Source of the DNA: Sphingobacterium sp. UBA7855
GTDB taxonomy: Bacteria > Bacteroidota > Bacteroidia > Sphingobacteriales > Sphingobacteriaceae
DNA length: 64,000 nucleotides
Assembly: GCA_002500745.1 (NCBI GenBank)
Contig: DLST01000012.1
Span: 266,521 to 330,520 of the forward strand
Direction of reading: 5' to 3'
Shown here: in pieces, positions 1 to 9,235 of the stretch
Layout: every line of letters starts with the position of its first letter
How positions within the stretch are numbered: position 1 is the stretch's first letter
Made by a program: the position numbers and the translations under genes
The notes under the pieces: model-generated
The model's database searches: none
What the model saw: the letters and a program-made list of their open reading frames with translations, nothing else
What the model was told of the DNA's origin: nothing

Positions 1-6
1 AGCCGC

Positions 7-38
7 TTTGTTTTTACAGGGATGCTTTTGTAATTTTG
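7..38 (+). promoter_or_regulatory. Bacteroidota-type promoter of the sulfurtransferase gene
   Basis: TTTG at 7-10, a 20-nt spacer, then TAATTTTG at 31-38, an exact fit to the Bacteroidota -33/-7 consensus (TTTG and TAnnTTTG). The ATG at 59 would have a leader of roughly 15 nt. The same 20-nt spacing recurs at gyrB, rpmH and tRNA-Leu here, which raises confidence. Confidence 0.6.
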
Positions 39-58
39 CAGCAATAAACGTTATTGTT

Positions 59-898
59 ATGTCATTCAAATCAGCCTTAATCAACCCCACCGAACTTCTG
101 GAATCATTGGGACAGCATACTGACATTGTCCTCCTCGATTGCACCATAGACAAAGTTGGCCAATCGATTAAAGATGTCAAGCTTGAAATACTTCCCCATT
201 CTCATTTTTTTGACATCGAAGGAAAACTATCGGATCCTCATTCTAAATTGCCACATACCCTCGTTTCGCCCGAAGTATTCGAGCGCGAAATGCAAAATTT
301 GGGGATTAATCAGGATAGCACAGTCGTGTTATATGACAGATGGGGCGTTTATTCCAGCCCAAGGGCCTGGTGGATGTTTAAGGTGATGGGATTTGCACAG
401 GTCTTTGTTTTAAATGGCGGTGCTCCCGCCTGGAAAAACAATAAACTGCCACTCGTAGACCAGTATACAACCGCTGCAAGTCGCGGTAACTTTAAAGCCC
501 AATTTCAAGCAAACCTGTATGCCGATAAAGCGTATATCTTAGCTCATTATCGGGATGCACTGGTAAATATTTTTGATGCCAGAAGCAAAGGTCGATTTAG
601 TGGTTTAGTAGCTGAACCCCGAAAAGGCCTTCATGGTGGGCATATCCCCCATTCTAAAAATCTCCCTTTCGAAGAATTATTTGACGGAATAGTCTATAAA
701 CCCGTTGATGAACTGAAACAGCAATTTGATCATTTTAATGCGACCGGAAATGAATATGTATTTTCGTGTGGGTCGGGTATCACGGCCTCAATCTTAGCAT
801 TTGCTGCTCATCTTACCGGTCACGAGCAAATCCGTGTATACGATGGTTCTTGGTCAGAGTGGGGCCGTGAAGAACTCAATCTTCCAATCGAAAAATAA
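59..898 (+). CDS. sseA: Thiosulfate/3-mercaptopyruvate sulfurtransferase (two rhodanese domains)
   Basis: A 279-residue protein of the two-domain rhodanese family, which moves sulfane sulfur from mercaptopyruvate or thiosulfate to an acceptor. The N-terminal domain (about 5-130) is structural; the C-terminal domain carries the active-site loop CGSGITAS with catalytic Cys237. A CGSG[VI]T loop is typical of mercaptopyruvate sulfurtransferases, whereas thiosulfate enzymes usually have CRKGVT, so the former substrate is favoured. No signal peptide, so cytosolic. The ATG at 59 is chosen because the frame extends further only to a TTG at 8, which lies inside the predicted promoter. It converges with recQ, whose stop is one base beyond its own. 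The exact substrate is inference. Confidence 0.9.
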   Translation: MSFKSALINPTELLESLGQHTDIVLLDCTIDKVGQSIKDVKLEILPHSHFFDIEGKLSDPHSKLPHTLVSPEVFEREMQNLGINQDSTVVLYDRWGVYSSPRAWWMFKVMGFAQVFVLNGGAPAWKNNKLPLVDQYTTAASRGNFKAQFQANLYADKAYILAHYRDALVNIFDARSKGRFSGLVAEPRKGLHGGHIPHSKNLPFEELFDGIVYKPVDELKQQFDHFNATGNEYVFSCGSGITASILAFAAHLTGHEQIRVYDGSWSEWGREELNLPIEK

Positions 899-899
899 G

Positions 900-2801
900 T
901 CAAAATAAAGTATTCCAAGAATAGAGATTATCCTCCAGGCGGATTTTTTCCGCATCCAGCAGATCACGAATAATCTCTATTCTTTGCTTTTCCGTACCTA
1001 ATGTTAAACTACCCACCAAATCATGGATATTCTTCGCACCGGCAAGTAAACTGCTCTTTATTTCGGCTTTTATATTTGTCCGTTGCTTTGCCTGATGATT
1101 ACGGATCAGGCATAAATCACATACTTCACAGAACCCCGCATTTTTCTCACCAAAATACAATAACAACGATTGACTACGGCAATTGCTTCGCTCGATATAA
1201 TTAATCATGCCATTGACCTCCTCTTCCTTCACCTGATGGCGATCCCGAATAAAGACATGGTCGATATGCAGATGTTTATAATCGACCCGATTCTGTAGGA
1301 ATGTCAATTGCGGTGAATCTGTAGAAGGCAAATAAGTCGCTATTTCCAACGTTTCTAACGACTTCAATAACTCTACTACACGACCGTATGGTATACCTAA
1401 CTTTCCTGCAAACTCGTATTCATTGATTAATATGAAATTCTCAAATACGCCGCCGTAGCTACGTAAAATAGCCTTGACGAGCTTATCATATTTTGCATAC
1501 TGAACCTGAAATTTATATAGCTCAGAACTGTCAATCTCAAATTTAAAGCGAGAAGGGATTGTAACAGCCTCCGACAAGACCAGCCAAGTATCCCTTTCTA
1601 AAAATTTCAGTGCACTCATCACTGGCACCAAGGGTAACTGATATTTTTTAGCAAATGTAACGACATCAAAATCCACTGTCACCCCCTCTCCAGAACCATA
1701 GGGAATCTGAAAATGATTACAAAGGTAGTGATAGGTTTGTTGAATAAAGGAAATATCTGGAAAACTAGCTTGCAGATTATCCAGTAGTTTCTGCTCATCT
1801 GCTTTTTGATAAAGAATAACAGGATAGGCCTTCTTGCCATCTCTTCCTGCTCTACCGGCTTCTTGATAATAGGCCTCCAGCGAATCCGGCAAATCGAGAT
1901 GAATCACAAAGCGCACATCTGGTTTATCAATCCCCATTCCAAAGGCATTTGTAGCGACGATAACACGAACAATATTTGTCATCCACCCATGCTGCTTCTG
2001 ATCCCGCTCTTGCCCAGAAAGTCCCGCATGGTAATAATCCGCCGAAATGCCATTATTGACTAAAATACGGGCTACTTCTTGTGTTTCGCGACGGTTTCTG
2101 ACATAAACAATACCGCATCCGCCCAATTTATGGATGATGCGTACCATGCGGCCCATCTTATCTTCCTCTTCAATAGCCATATAAGCTAGATTATCCCGAA
2201 GAAAGCTTTTGACGAATACATTTTCTTTCGAAAAATCGAGTTTCTGCTGAATATCGGTTATCACACGCGGCGTTGCAGTGGCCGTAAGAGCCAAAAAAGG
2301 CACTTTGGGATGTAATTCACGTAATTTAGCTAACTCTAAATAAGGCGGCCTAAAATCATATCCCCATTGGGAAATACAATGCGCTTCATCAATGGCAAAT
2401 AGATTGACATTCATAAATCGTATACGTTCTCTTACGATGTCATTGTATAACCTTTCAGGAGAGAGATAGAGAAATTTTATTTTTCCATAAACGCAGTTAT
2501 CCAAGGTAATATCTACCTCTCTCTTCTTCATACCCGAGTAAATTGCGACCGCCTGAATTCCATTTCTTTTCAAATGTTCAACCTGGTCTTTCATCAACGC
2601 AATGAGTGGTGTAACCACAATACAAATTCCTTCTAGCATCAATGCAGGTACTTGAAAACAAATCGATTTTCCCCCACCTGTCGGCAATAAAGCCAAGGTA
2701 TCTTTACCAGAAATGACAGATTGAATAATTTCTTCCTGCAGGGGTCTAAATGAGTCAAATCCCCAGTATTGCCTTAAGATTGATATACTATCTTGCGTCA
2801 T
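900..2801 (-). CDS. recQ: ATP-dependent DNA helicase RecQ family
   Basis: A 633-residue superfamily 2 3'-5' DNA helicase for recombination and repair. Walker A TGGGKS is at 41-46 and the DEAH box at 138-141, followed by the RecQ aromatic-rich loop SQWGYDFRP. The helicase C domain contains the motif QEAGRAGRDG. A zinc site is formed by Cys541, Cys558, Cys561 and Cys564, followed by a winged-helix region. I see no clear HRDC domain. The start ATG overlaps the stop of comEC by 4 nt (ATGA), so the two are probably translationally coupled. RecQ helicases are not usual partners of ComEC; the pairing hints at processing of incoming or recombining DNA, which is inference. Confidence 0.93.
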   Translation of the reverse strand: MTQDSISILRQYWGFDSFRPLQEEIIQSVISGKDTLALLPTGGGKSICFQVPALMLEGICIVVTPLIALMKDQVEHLKRNGIQAVAIYSGMKKREVDITLDNCVYGKIKFLYLSPERLYNDIVRERIRFMNVNLFAIDEAHCISQWGYDFRPPYLELAKLRELHPKVPFLALTATATPRVITDIQQKLDFSKENVFVKSFLRDNLAYMAIEEEDKMGRMVRIIHKLGGCGIVYVRNRRETQEVARILVNNGISADYYHAGLSGQERDQKQHGWMTNIVRVIVATNAFGMGIDKPDVRFVIHLDLPDSLEAYYQEAGRAGRDGKKAYPVILYQKADEQKLLDNLQASFPDISFIQQTYHYLCNHFQIPYGSGEGVTVDFDVVTFAKKYQLPLVPVMSALKFLERDTWLVLSEAVTIPSRFKFEIDSSELYKFQVQYAKYDKLVKAILRSYGGVFENFILINEYEFAGKLGIPYGRVVELLKSLETLEIATYLPSTDSPQLTFLQNRVDYKHLHIDHVFIRDRHQVKEEEVNGMINYIERSNCRSQSLLLYFGEKNAGFCEVCDLCLIRNHQAKQRTNIKAEIKSSLLAGAKNIHDLVGSLTLGTEKQRIEIIRDLLDAEKIRLEDNLYSWNTLF

Positions 2802-4882
2802 AAGTTCTCCTTATTCCAAACATACGCAAAATTATCTTTCATGAGATAATTTTGTATCCCCAAACTATCCAGCATACGTTGCGTAAGCAGACACTTTTCC
2901 ATTGAGTTGGACCCATCCAGCACAACAAGTTTTGGTCTAATTTGCTTTAATACATCTGGTAAACCATAAAAAAAATTTTTTCGAATAATGACAATATCAG
3001 CCGGTGACATCGTTCCTTTCGGATGGGACAAAATAGCGATTTTGCCTAAAGGAAGCGTAACAAAATAGTTCTTTCTATCCCGCCCATTTAATGGCACAAA
3101 TTGAACTTCACCTGTCGATAACAATCCAATTTCCCTTCCACATGCATATTGTAATCCTTTGGCCTGCAAAGAATCAAAAGTGCTATAAACAATTCCGCGA
3201 CCAGCTTTGAAATACCCCATAGTCAATTCATGTTTTGTATTGTAAATACGAAAGCGTTCTAAATCATTACTTTCTAACCGTTTTTTCCCAATGATTAGCG
3301 ACATCCCAATTCCACAATATAGCCCCAGCCATACGTACCTTTTATCCTTCCACTGAAAAGCATATAAAAAAGAGAAAACTGCAAAATAGGCCAAAAATAA
3401 AACACTAAATTCCATAGTGCTTATCTTTATAGTCGAAAGAGGTAAATGGCCAATAAATTTCAAACATGATAGTATAAAATGAATGAGATTTTCTAAAAGA
3501 AAACCTAAAATCTCATTTAGCCAGTCGACAGGGCTAATGGTCATAATAAAACCAGCATACATCACTAGCGTGGAAGGAATATCGACAAGTAAATTGGCAA
3601 TCAGAAAATAAGTGGGGAACTGTCCAAAATAATAAAGACTTAGCGGTGTTGTCAGTATCTGTGCTGCAATAGAAACTGTTAATAAATCTCTTACAAATCG
3701 GAATATAGAACTTTTGATCGGCAAAAGTACATTCACCAACGGTGCACATAATATCATACCCAAAACTGCTAAAAAAGACAATTGGAAACCAACGTCGTAA
3801 ATAGCCCGGGGCGCAAACAATAGAATCAATACAGCAGCAATAATAAGCGAATTCAAGCTTGAAAAACTTCGTTTAAAATATTGTGCACATAGAACAAAAC
3901 TAATCATAATAGCTGCGCGTGTAATTGGTGCATCAAGCCCTGCTATAAAGGCATATATCCAGATCGTGCTCCATAATAAAATTAATGGTAGCCACTTCAG
4001 ATAAAGTGGCCATGCTATTTGTTTGATAATAAGAGATAAAAACCCAAATAAAACAGCAACGTGCATCCCCGATACACTTAAGATATGTACAGTTCCTGTA
4101 TTCGTGAAAGCCTCCATACTACCGGTACTGATCTCGCTTCGAAAACCGTATAACAATGCCGATGCAATAGCAAAATTTTCATCCCCTTTGAGATGGCTAC
4201 GGAGCTTAACTAAAAAATACTTTCTCGTTTGCAAAGCAGCTTCAAACACAGAAAACTCCCTTGTTGCTTGCCAACTGATCACCCTATAGTAAGCAGATTT
4301 TACAAAAACTTCATGATATATTAAGTACTTTCTCATATACTCCCTATAATCAAACTCCATCGGATTACGTGGCGGAGCTATTCTCTTCACATCCCCTTTT
4401 AACCACAGGAAGTTACCAAATTGAAGGAAGTTTTTCGCACTCAATTTTAGGGTTATCATCAATCGACCGGAAGTTTGTACAAACTCACCTTGCCTATATA
4501 CACCGATCACTTCTGCAGAAAAACGGGTAATATGCTGCTTTATCTGAGGTTCCTCTATTATTTTCACTACATAACTCTCTGCATCGATCTGAGAGAAATG
4601 GTTTGCGATAACTATAGGGTCATTGCGCCAATAGTGAAAGATTCCAAACAGTATAACAGTTAGGTAATACCCGAACAAATAACCATATTTGCGAATTTTA
4701 CCCCTAAAAAAATAGCAACACATGGTTAGCAGGGCCATTACAATCAACGCCTGTTGTAAATATTGAAATATTGGGCGAGAAATTGGTAATGTAGGAGCCA
4801 AAAGAAGCATCAAAATATATAGGATTGCAATTTTAAGAATGGGAATTCGCTCTAATCTTTGGAGAAAACTTAACTCATTCAT
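2798..4882 (-). CDS. comEC: ComEC/Rec2-family DNA-uptake channel protein
   Basis: A 694-residue polytopic inner-membrane protein of the ComEC/Rec2 family, which passes single-stranded DNA into the cytoplasm during transformation. Hydrophobic segments at the N-terminus precede a soluble DUF4131/OB-like region (about 90-190). The Competence core carries the family signature ILSVSGMHVA and about eight further hydrophobic segments. The C-terminal 170 residues occupy the place of the metallo-beta-lactamase-like domain but show no HxHxDH motif, so nuclease activity is doubtful. The start at 4882 gives a 4-nt ATGA overlap with the upstream gene; an in-frame ATG at 4891 is possible but would lengthen the overlap. 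Middle gene of a three-gene operon. Confidence 0.88.
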   Translation of the reverse strand: MNELSFLQRLERIPILKIAILYILMLLLAPTLPISRPIFQYLQQALIVMALLTMCCYFFRGKIRKYGYLFGYYLTVILFGIFHYWRNDPIVIANHFSQIDAESYVVKIIEEPQIKQHITRFSAEVIGVYRQGEFVQTSGRLMITLKLSAKNFLQFGNFLWLKGDVKRIAPPRNPMEFDYREYMRKYLIYHEVFVKSAYYRVISWQATREFSVFEAALQTRKYFLVKLRSHLKGDENFAIASALLYGFRSEISTGSMEAFTNTGTVHILSVSGMHVAVLFGFLSLIIKQIAWPLYLKWLPLILLWSTIWIYAFIAGLDAPITRAAIMISFVLCAQYFKRSFSSLNSLIIAAVLILLFAPRAIYDVGFQLSFLAVLGMILCAPLVNVLLPIKSSIFRFVRDLLTVSIAAQILTTPLSLYYFGQFPTYFLIANLLVDIPSTLVMYAGFIMTISPVDWLNEILGFLLENLIHFILSCLKFIGHLPLSTIKISTMEFSVLFLAYFAVFSFLYAFQWKDKRYVWLGLYCGIGMSLIIGKKRLESNDLERFRIYNTKHELTMGYFKAGRGIVYSTFDSLQAKGLQYACGREIGLLSTGEVQFVPLNGRDRKNYFVTLPLGKIAILSHPKGTMSPADIVIIRKNFFYGLPDVLKQIRPKLVVLDGSNSMEKCLLTQRMLDSLGIQNYLMKDNFAYVWNKENL

Positions 4883-6912
4883 AATTGCCATTTCAACTGT
4901 AATTTAACCTCAGATTTTATGTTACCGTCGATCTGATCCAATCCTGTTCCAATAGTCTCTCTTCCGGGATAATAATATATTCCGTACTTCGCCCATACTC
5001 GAAGATGGCGGCTTAAGCGATAGTTTAGATTGAGGTAGGTTCTCCATCCCTTTGTATTGTACATGCCGAAACCAGCTGCGTACAGTACATCTTGCTCATA
5101 AGCATAGATTCTATTGTCATAGCTAGCCGCGTCAAAATATGCGATCCGCATATTTGACTGTAACTTTCCAGCTGCCGACTTCCAGAATACATCCTGAAAA
5201 AACATATATCCGAAACTGTTTTCCTGATACTCTTTTTGGAACATATTGGCTTCTGCGCGTGAACGAATAGTCCACCGGGAACTAAGACGATAATGAAATT
5301 CTACCCTTAACTGCTGCTTAACTGTATTCACAAGCCCATGCTCGGTCTGTCCCTCTCCTGTGTAGTTAACTTGTTTTAATCGGTTGCGATAACGCAAGGA
5401 AAGTTGCCCCTTTTTATACCACATGTAACTTAGCTGACTGAAGAAATCAGCTCCTGTAGATAGTGTATCAGCCTGATACTTTGCTCCCGGAAAACGGAAT
5501 ACATCAGCATAATTAGACCAGAGTAGTTTTCTTCCAAGTTGGTACGTTAATCCCAAATATCCCCCCTGCTCATTTGACGTATCACCCGATTCACCAAATC
5601 CATGTCCATAAAAAGTATGAAAATTCTTCTTGTAGTCGCGAAGTGAAAGGACCGTAGACAATCGCGGATGTAAACTGATTATCGCGCCTGCTAATAACGC
5701 GGAACCGCCATCCATGCTGTTGGCATATTCGCCGAACACATAGATATTTCGAATCGTATAGTTTGTATACAAACTTATGTTTCGCAGAAAATCTCCTTCA
5801 AAATCAGCTTGCTGTCGTATTCCCTTTCCCTTGATTTTAAAGACATCTAACTGGGTCTCGTTAAAATGAACACCTGCTTTGAACCGTTTATAGCGCCACA
5901 ATAGATTCAATCCATAGGCCATTTGAGATGCAGCACCACGATATTTCTGTTCGGTTGGAGTGCGATGTAAACCAGTACTTGCAATCGTTGAAATCGTTGC
6001 CGGAAAAGTTGTACGGTCAACATTTCCGTCAATAGATCGATAAGAAAAATAAGGTGTAATTTCTATATGTTTAATCTGCAAAGTTCCGGCAATACCACGC
6101 ATAAAATTAACCTCATTTAACGAAGTGTAGGATTTTACACCAATCCCTTGTCTTGCGGCATGCTGTACCAATCCTCCTTTTCCGAAATTCAAACCATTCC
6201 ACATACTGAGCCCCTGTCCAAACTGCAAGGCATAGTCGCCGATGACGATATTCCTGAAACGGCCAAAATTTTTTATCGACAAACTCAAGCTATAGAAATC
6301 AAACCCCATTTTTTGCCGATCTCTAAAAAAGGGTTCCCCGGCATCTTTTTTCATATTAACGGCGAGTTGGATTCTATCGTTCAATTGAGCTCTGTACCTC
6401 AGCGCATAGCGATTAGCATCGCCGAGATACCTGGATCGCGTTGTATCAGTGATACGATAGCCTTTCGATTTTTCGAGCGTCCGAGCATACCGCAACATAA
6501 TTTCTTGCTTAAATTTCCTTAACTTAAGGACGCTTAACGGTGATTCAGAGCCTATTTGTACAAAAGGCAGCAATAAATGGACAATTCGTTCATTAAATCC
6601 TTCGATGGCCTGTAGTTCCAGTATATTGATAAATTTCCCTGATATAGCCCTATGCTCAAGCAGGTGATCAATTAATAAAGGATTTAGAAATTGTAACTCA
6701 GCGAGTTCGCTACCATCAGTTTTATTGAGATCGATGGGGTGTTTGAGGTAATGATGCCACTTTTCAGTCAGTTCGCTCAAATCAGCATCCTCGGGAAGAT
6801 CTTCCGATAAACTTTCAAATAAATCTTGGAGATCGATTTTTTCATTTGTCTGCGCCATACAGGTTCCAATAAAACAACCTATAAAGAGCAAAATTTTGCT
6901 ACAATATTTCAT
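4879..6912 (-). CDS. Helix-hairpin-helix outer-membrane-like protein upstream of comEC
   Basis: A 677-residue exported protein. A signal peptide (about 1-20, cleaved near CMAQ) is followed by an acidic stretch and then, at about 58-118, a ComEA-like helix-hairpin-helix unit beginning PIDLNKTDGSELAEL. The usual LPGIG of its first hairpin is replaced by LQFLN, so DNA binding is uncertain. The remaining roughly 540 residues have alternating hydrophobic/aromatic strands (many RYRxQL, YSLSLSIK-like segments) and end in KLQLKWQL, as expected of an outer-membrane beta-barrel. It is translationally coupled to comEC and recQ, suggesting a role in DNA uptake across the outer membrane. That role is inference; the family is usually annotated only as HhH-containing. 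Confidence 0.75.
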   Translation of the reverse strand: MKYCSKILLFIGCFIGTCMAQTNEKIDLQDLFESLSEDLPEDADLSELTEKWHHYLKHPIDLNKTDGSELAELQFLNPLLIDHLLEHRAISGKFINILELQAIEGFNERIVHLLLPFVQIGSESPLSVLKLRKFKQEIMLRYARTLEKSKGYRITDTTRSRYLGDANRYALRYRAQLNDRIQLAVNMKKDAGEPFFRDRQKMGFDFYSLSLSIKNFGRFRNIVIGDYALQFGQGLSMWNGLNFGKGGLVQHAARQGIGVKSYTSLNEVNFMRGIAGTLQIKHIEITPYFSYRSIDGNVDRTTFPATISTIASTGLHRTPTEQKYRGAASQMAYGLNLLWRYKRFKAGVHFNETQLDVFKIKGKGIRQQADFEGDFLRNISLYTNYTIRNIYVFGEYANSMDGGSALLAGAIISLHPRLSTVLSLRDYKKNFHTFYGHGFGESGDTSNEQGGYLGLTYQLGRKLLWSNYADVFRFPGAKYQADTLSTGADFFSQLSYMWYKKGQLSLRYRNRLKQVNYTGEGQTEHGLVNTVKQQLRVEFHYRLSSRWTIRSRAEANMFQKEYQENSFGYMFFQDVFWKSAAGKLQSNMRIAYFDAASYDNRIYAYEQDVLYAAGFGMYNTKGWRTYLNLNYRLSRHLRVWAKYGIYYYPGRETIGTGLDQIDGNIKSEVKLQLKWQL

Positions 6913-7011
6913 AATAGGTTTTAATTAATATTGGCTAGATGTTAGGCGATGAAGCTTTTATCCCGGCAGAAAAAAGACTCATTAGCATGAAAATAGGAAA
7001 TATAAATGAAT

Positions 7012-7044
7012 AAAAAAAGCCTGATGAGAAATTCATCAGGCTTT
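7012..7044 (-). terminator. Intrinsic terminator of gyrB
   Basis: A perfect 12-bp stem (AAAGCCTGATGA at 7016-7027 with TCATCAGGCTTT at 7033-7044) and 5-nt loop. On the minus strand the hairpin runs into seven T residues. It lies about 40 nt after the gyrB stop. Confidence 0.88.
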
Positions 7045-7084
7045 GCTATTCATTTATGTACACTTCCGTTAGGCTAAACTTACA

Positions 7085-9043
7085 TTAAATATCAATTTTA
7101 GCATAACGTGCATTTTTTTCAATAAATTCACGACGCGGAGCAACTTCGTCTCCCATTAACATGGAGAAAATACGGTCACATTCCGCCGCATTCTCAATAG
7201 TTACTTGCCTCAAGGTACGCGTTTCAGGATTCATAGTCGTATCCCATAGCTGTTCAGCATTCATCTCTCCAAGACCTTTGTAACGCTGTACGTGCACACT
7301 ATCCTCTTTACCAGCTCCCTTCAAACGCTGAATAGCATTAATACGTTGATCTTCATTCCAAGCATATTCATGTTCTTTTCCTTTTTTGACCAGGTATAGC
7401 GGCGGCGTTGCAATATAAACATATCCTCTTTCGATCAATTCCTTCATATATCTGAAATAGAATGTCAAGATTAATGTTGTAATGTGGGATCCATCCACAT
7501 CGGCATCCGTCATGATGATGATGCGGTGATAACGTAGCTTTTCAAGATTCAGTGCTTTAGCATCCTCGGCAGTACCTACACTCACGCCCAAAGCAGTAAA
7601 CATATTTTTGATCTCCTCATTTTCGTAGATCTTATGTTCCATCGCTTTTTCGACGTTTAAGATTTTACCACGTAAAGGCATGATCGCCTGATGTTTTCTA
7701 TCACGGCCAGACTTAGCTGTACCACCCGCAGAATCACCCTCGACAAAATAGATCTCACATTTCGTAGGATCGTTGTCTTGACAGTCGGCCAATTTACCCG
7801 GAAGTCCAGAGCCCCCCATTACGGTTTTACGTTGGACCAAATCACGGGCTTTACGAGCCGCAGCACGTGCTTGAGCTGCAATGACAACCTTTTGCACGAT
7901 AGCTTTTGCTTCACGTGGATTCTCTTCCAAATAAACACCTAAGATCTCACCAACAGCAACATCTACAGCCCCCATCACCTCGGAATTACCGAGTTTAGTT
8001 TTTGTCTGTCCTTCAAATTGAGGTTCTGCAACTTTCACTGAAATTACAGCCGTCAATCCTTCACGGAAGTCATCACCCGTAATTTCAACTTTCAAATTCT
8101 TAAGCAAACCAGACTTGTCCGCGTAAGCCTTCAATGTACGGGTCAAACCACGACGGAAACCAGCAACATGCGACCCACCTTCAATGGTATTAATGTTATT
8201 CACATAAGAATGCACATTTTCAGAATACGTATCATTATATTGTAAAGCCAGTTCGACAGGAATACCTTGCTTTATACCTTCCACATAGATTGGATCTGGA
8301 ATCAACGCCTGACGGTTTCCATCTAAAAATTTAACAAACTCCTTAAGACCTCCCTCAGAATGGAATGTTTCTTTTTTCTCAGAACCGTCCTCATTTGTCT
8401 CACGTTCGTCATTCAACGTCAAACTCACCCCTTTATTTAAAAAAGCAAGCTCACGAAGACGATTTGCCAAAGTATCGTAATTATACACCGTAGTCTGCGT
8501 GAAAATCGTAGGGTCTGGATGAAATGTTACAATTGTACCAGTCTTATCAGATACCCCAACTTCTTTCACATCATACAAAGGCTTACCAATTTGATATTCC
8601 TGCTGAAAAACCTTCCCGTCACGATGAACCTCGGCCTTCAGAAGAGTAGATAATGCATTTACACAGGACACACCTACACCATGCAAACCGCCAGAAACCT
8701 TATATGTATCTTTATCAAACTTACCCCCAGCATGCAATACTGTCATTACAAGCTCTAAGGCAGATTTATTTTCCTTTTTGTTGATTCCTGTAGGAATACC
8801 ACGACCGTTATCCCGAACAGAAATCGAATTATCTTTATGGATAGTTACAAAAATGTCTGTACAATATCCTGCAACAGCTTCATCGATTGAATTGTCAACT
8901 ACCTCGTATACCAAATGGTGTAGCCCTTTTACACCGGTATCACCAATATACATGGATGGACGCTTACGAACCGCCTCTAAACCCTCTAATACCTGGATAT
9001 TATCGGCGGAATAGGTGGATGCATTTTTATTTTCTTCGCTCAT
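7085..9043 (-). CDS. gyrB: DNA gyrase subunit B
   Basis: A 652-residue type IIA topoisomerase ATPase subunit that, with GyrA, introduces negative supercoils. The GHKL ATPase domain comes first (VYEVVDNSIDEA, DNGRGIP, GGLHGVGVS), then the transducer domain, then the TOPRIM domain with EGDSAGG, PLRGK and DADVDGSHI, and a C-terminal tail with QRYKGLGEMN. The length, with no large TOPRIM insertion, and DADVDGSHI fit GyrB better than ParE, though the two are hard to separate by eye. The frame opens nine codons earlier at 9070, but that start lies inside the predicted -7 box (9068-9075), so the ATG at 9043 is chosen. Monocistronic, with its own promoter and terminator. Confidence 0.95.
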   Translation of the reverse strand: MSEENKNASTYSADNIQVLEGLEAVRKRPSMYIGDTGVKGLHHLVYEVVDNSIDEAVAGYCTDIFVTIHKDNSISVRDNGRGIPTGINKKENKSALELVMTVLHAGGKFDKDTYKVSGGLHGVGVSCVNALSTLLKAEVHRDGKVFQQEYQIGKPLYDVKEVGVSDKTGTIVTFHPDPTIFTQTTVYNYDTLANRLRELAFLNKGVSLTLNDERETNEDGSEKKETFHSEGGLKEFVKFLDGNRQALIPDPIYVEGIKQGIPVELALQYNDTYSENVHSYVNNINTIEGGSHVAGFRRGLTRTLKAYADKSGLLKNLKVEITGDDFREGLTAVISVKVAEPQFEGQTKTKLGNSEVMGAVDVAVGEILGVYLEENPREAKAIVQKVVIAAQARAAARKARDLVQRKTVMGGSGLPGKLADCQDNDPTKCEIYFVEGDSAGGTAKSGRDRKHQAIMPLRGKILNVEKAMEHKIYENEEIKNMFTALGVSVGTAEDAKALNLEKLRYHRIIIMTDADVDGSHITTLILTFYFRYMKELIERGYVYIATPPLYLVKKGKEHEYAWNEDQRINAIQRLKGAGKEDSVHVQRYKGLGEMNAEQLWDTTMNPETRTLRQVTIENAAECDRIFSMLMGDEVAPRREFIEKNARYAKIDI

Positions 9044-9067
9044 TGAAAACCTCTTAAATGTAATATC

Positions 9068-9098
9068 CAAAAATACGAAATTTTGCCCGATTTATCAA
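9068..9098 (-). promoter_or_regulatory. gyrB promoter
   Basis: Read on the minus strand: TTG (9098-9096), a 20-nt spacer, and TATTTTTG (9075-9068), matching TAnnTTTG exactly. Transcription would begin about 18 nt before the ATG at 9043. Confidence 0.6.
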
Positions 9099-9195
9099 GC
9101 CCACAAACAAGTATCAAGCGGATATCTAGAATTGTCAGAACATCGGATAATTTTACTTTTTTATTCTAAAAATTAGAATTTCAATTTTTTTGTGG

Positions 9196-9203
9196 TAGGT
9201 TTG
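9196..9203 (+). promoter_or_regulatory. Candidate -7 element for the Skp/OmpH-like lipoprotein gene
   Basis: TAGGTTTG fits TAnnTTTG and lies 33 nt before the ATG at 9236. No TTG is present at the expected distance upstream, so only the -7 half is supported. Confidence 0.4.
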
Positions 9204-9235
9204 TTTTCAGTAATAATTTGCAAAAAAACAAAATA

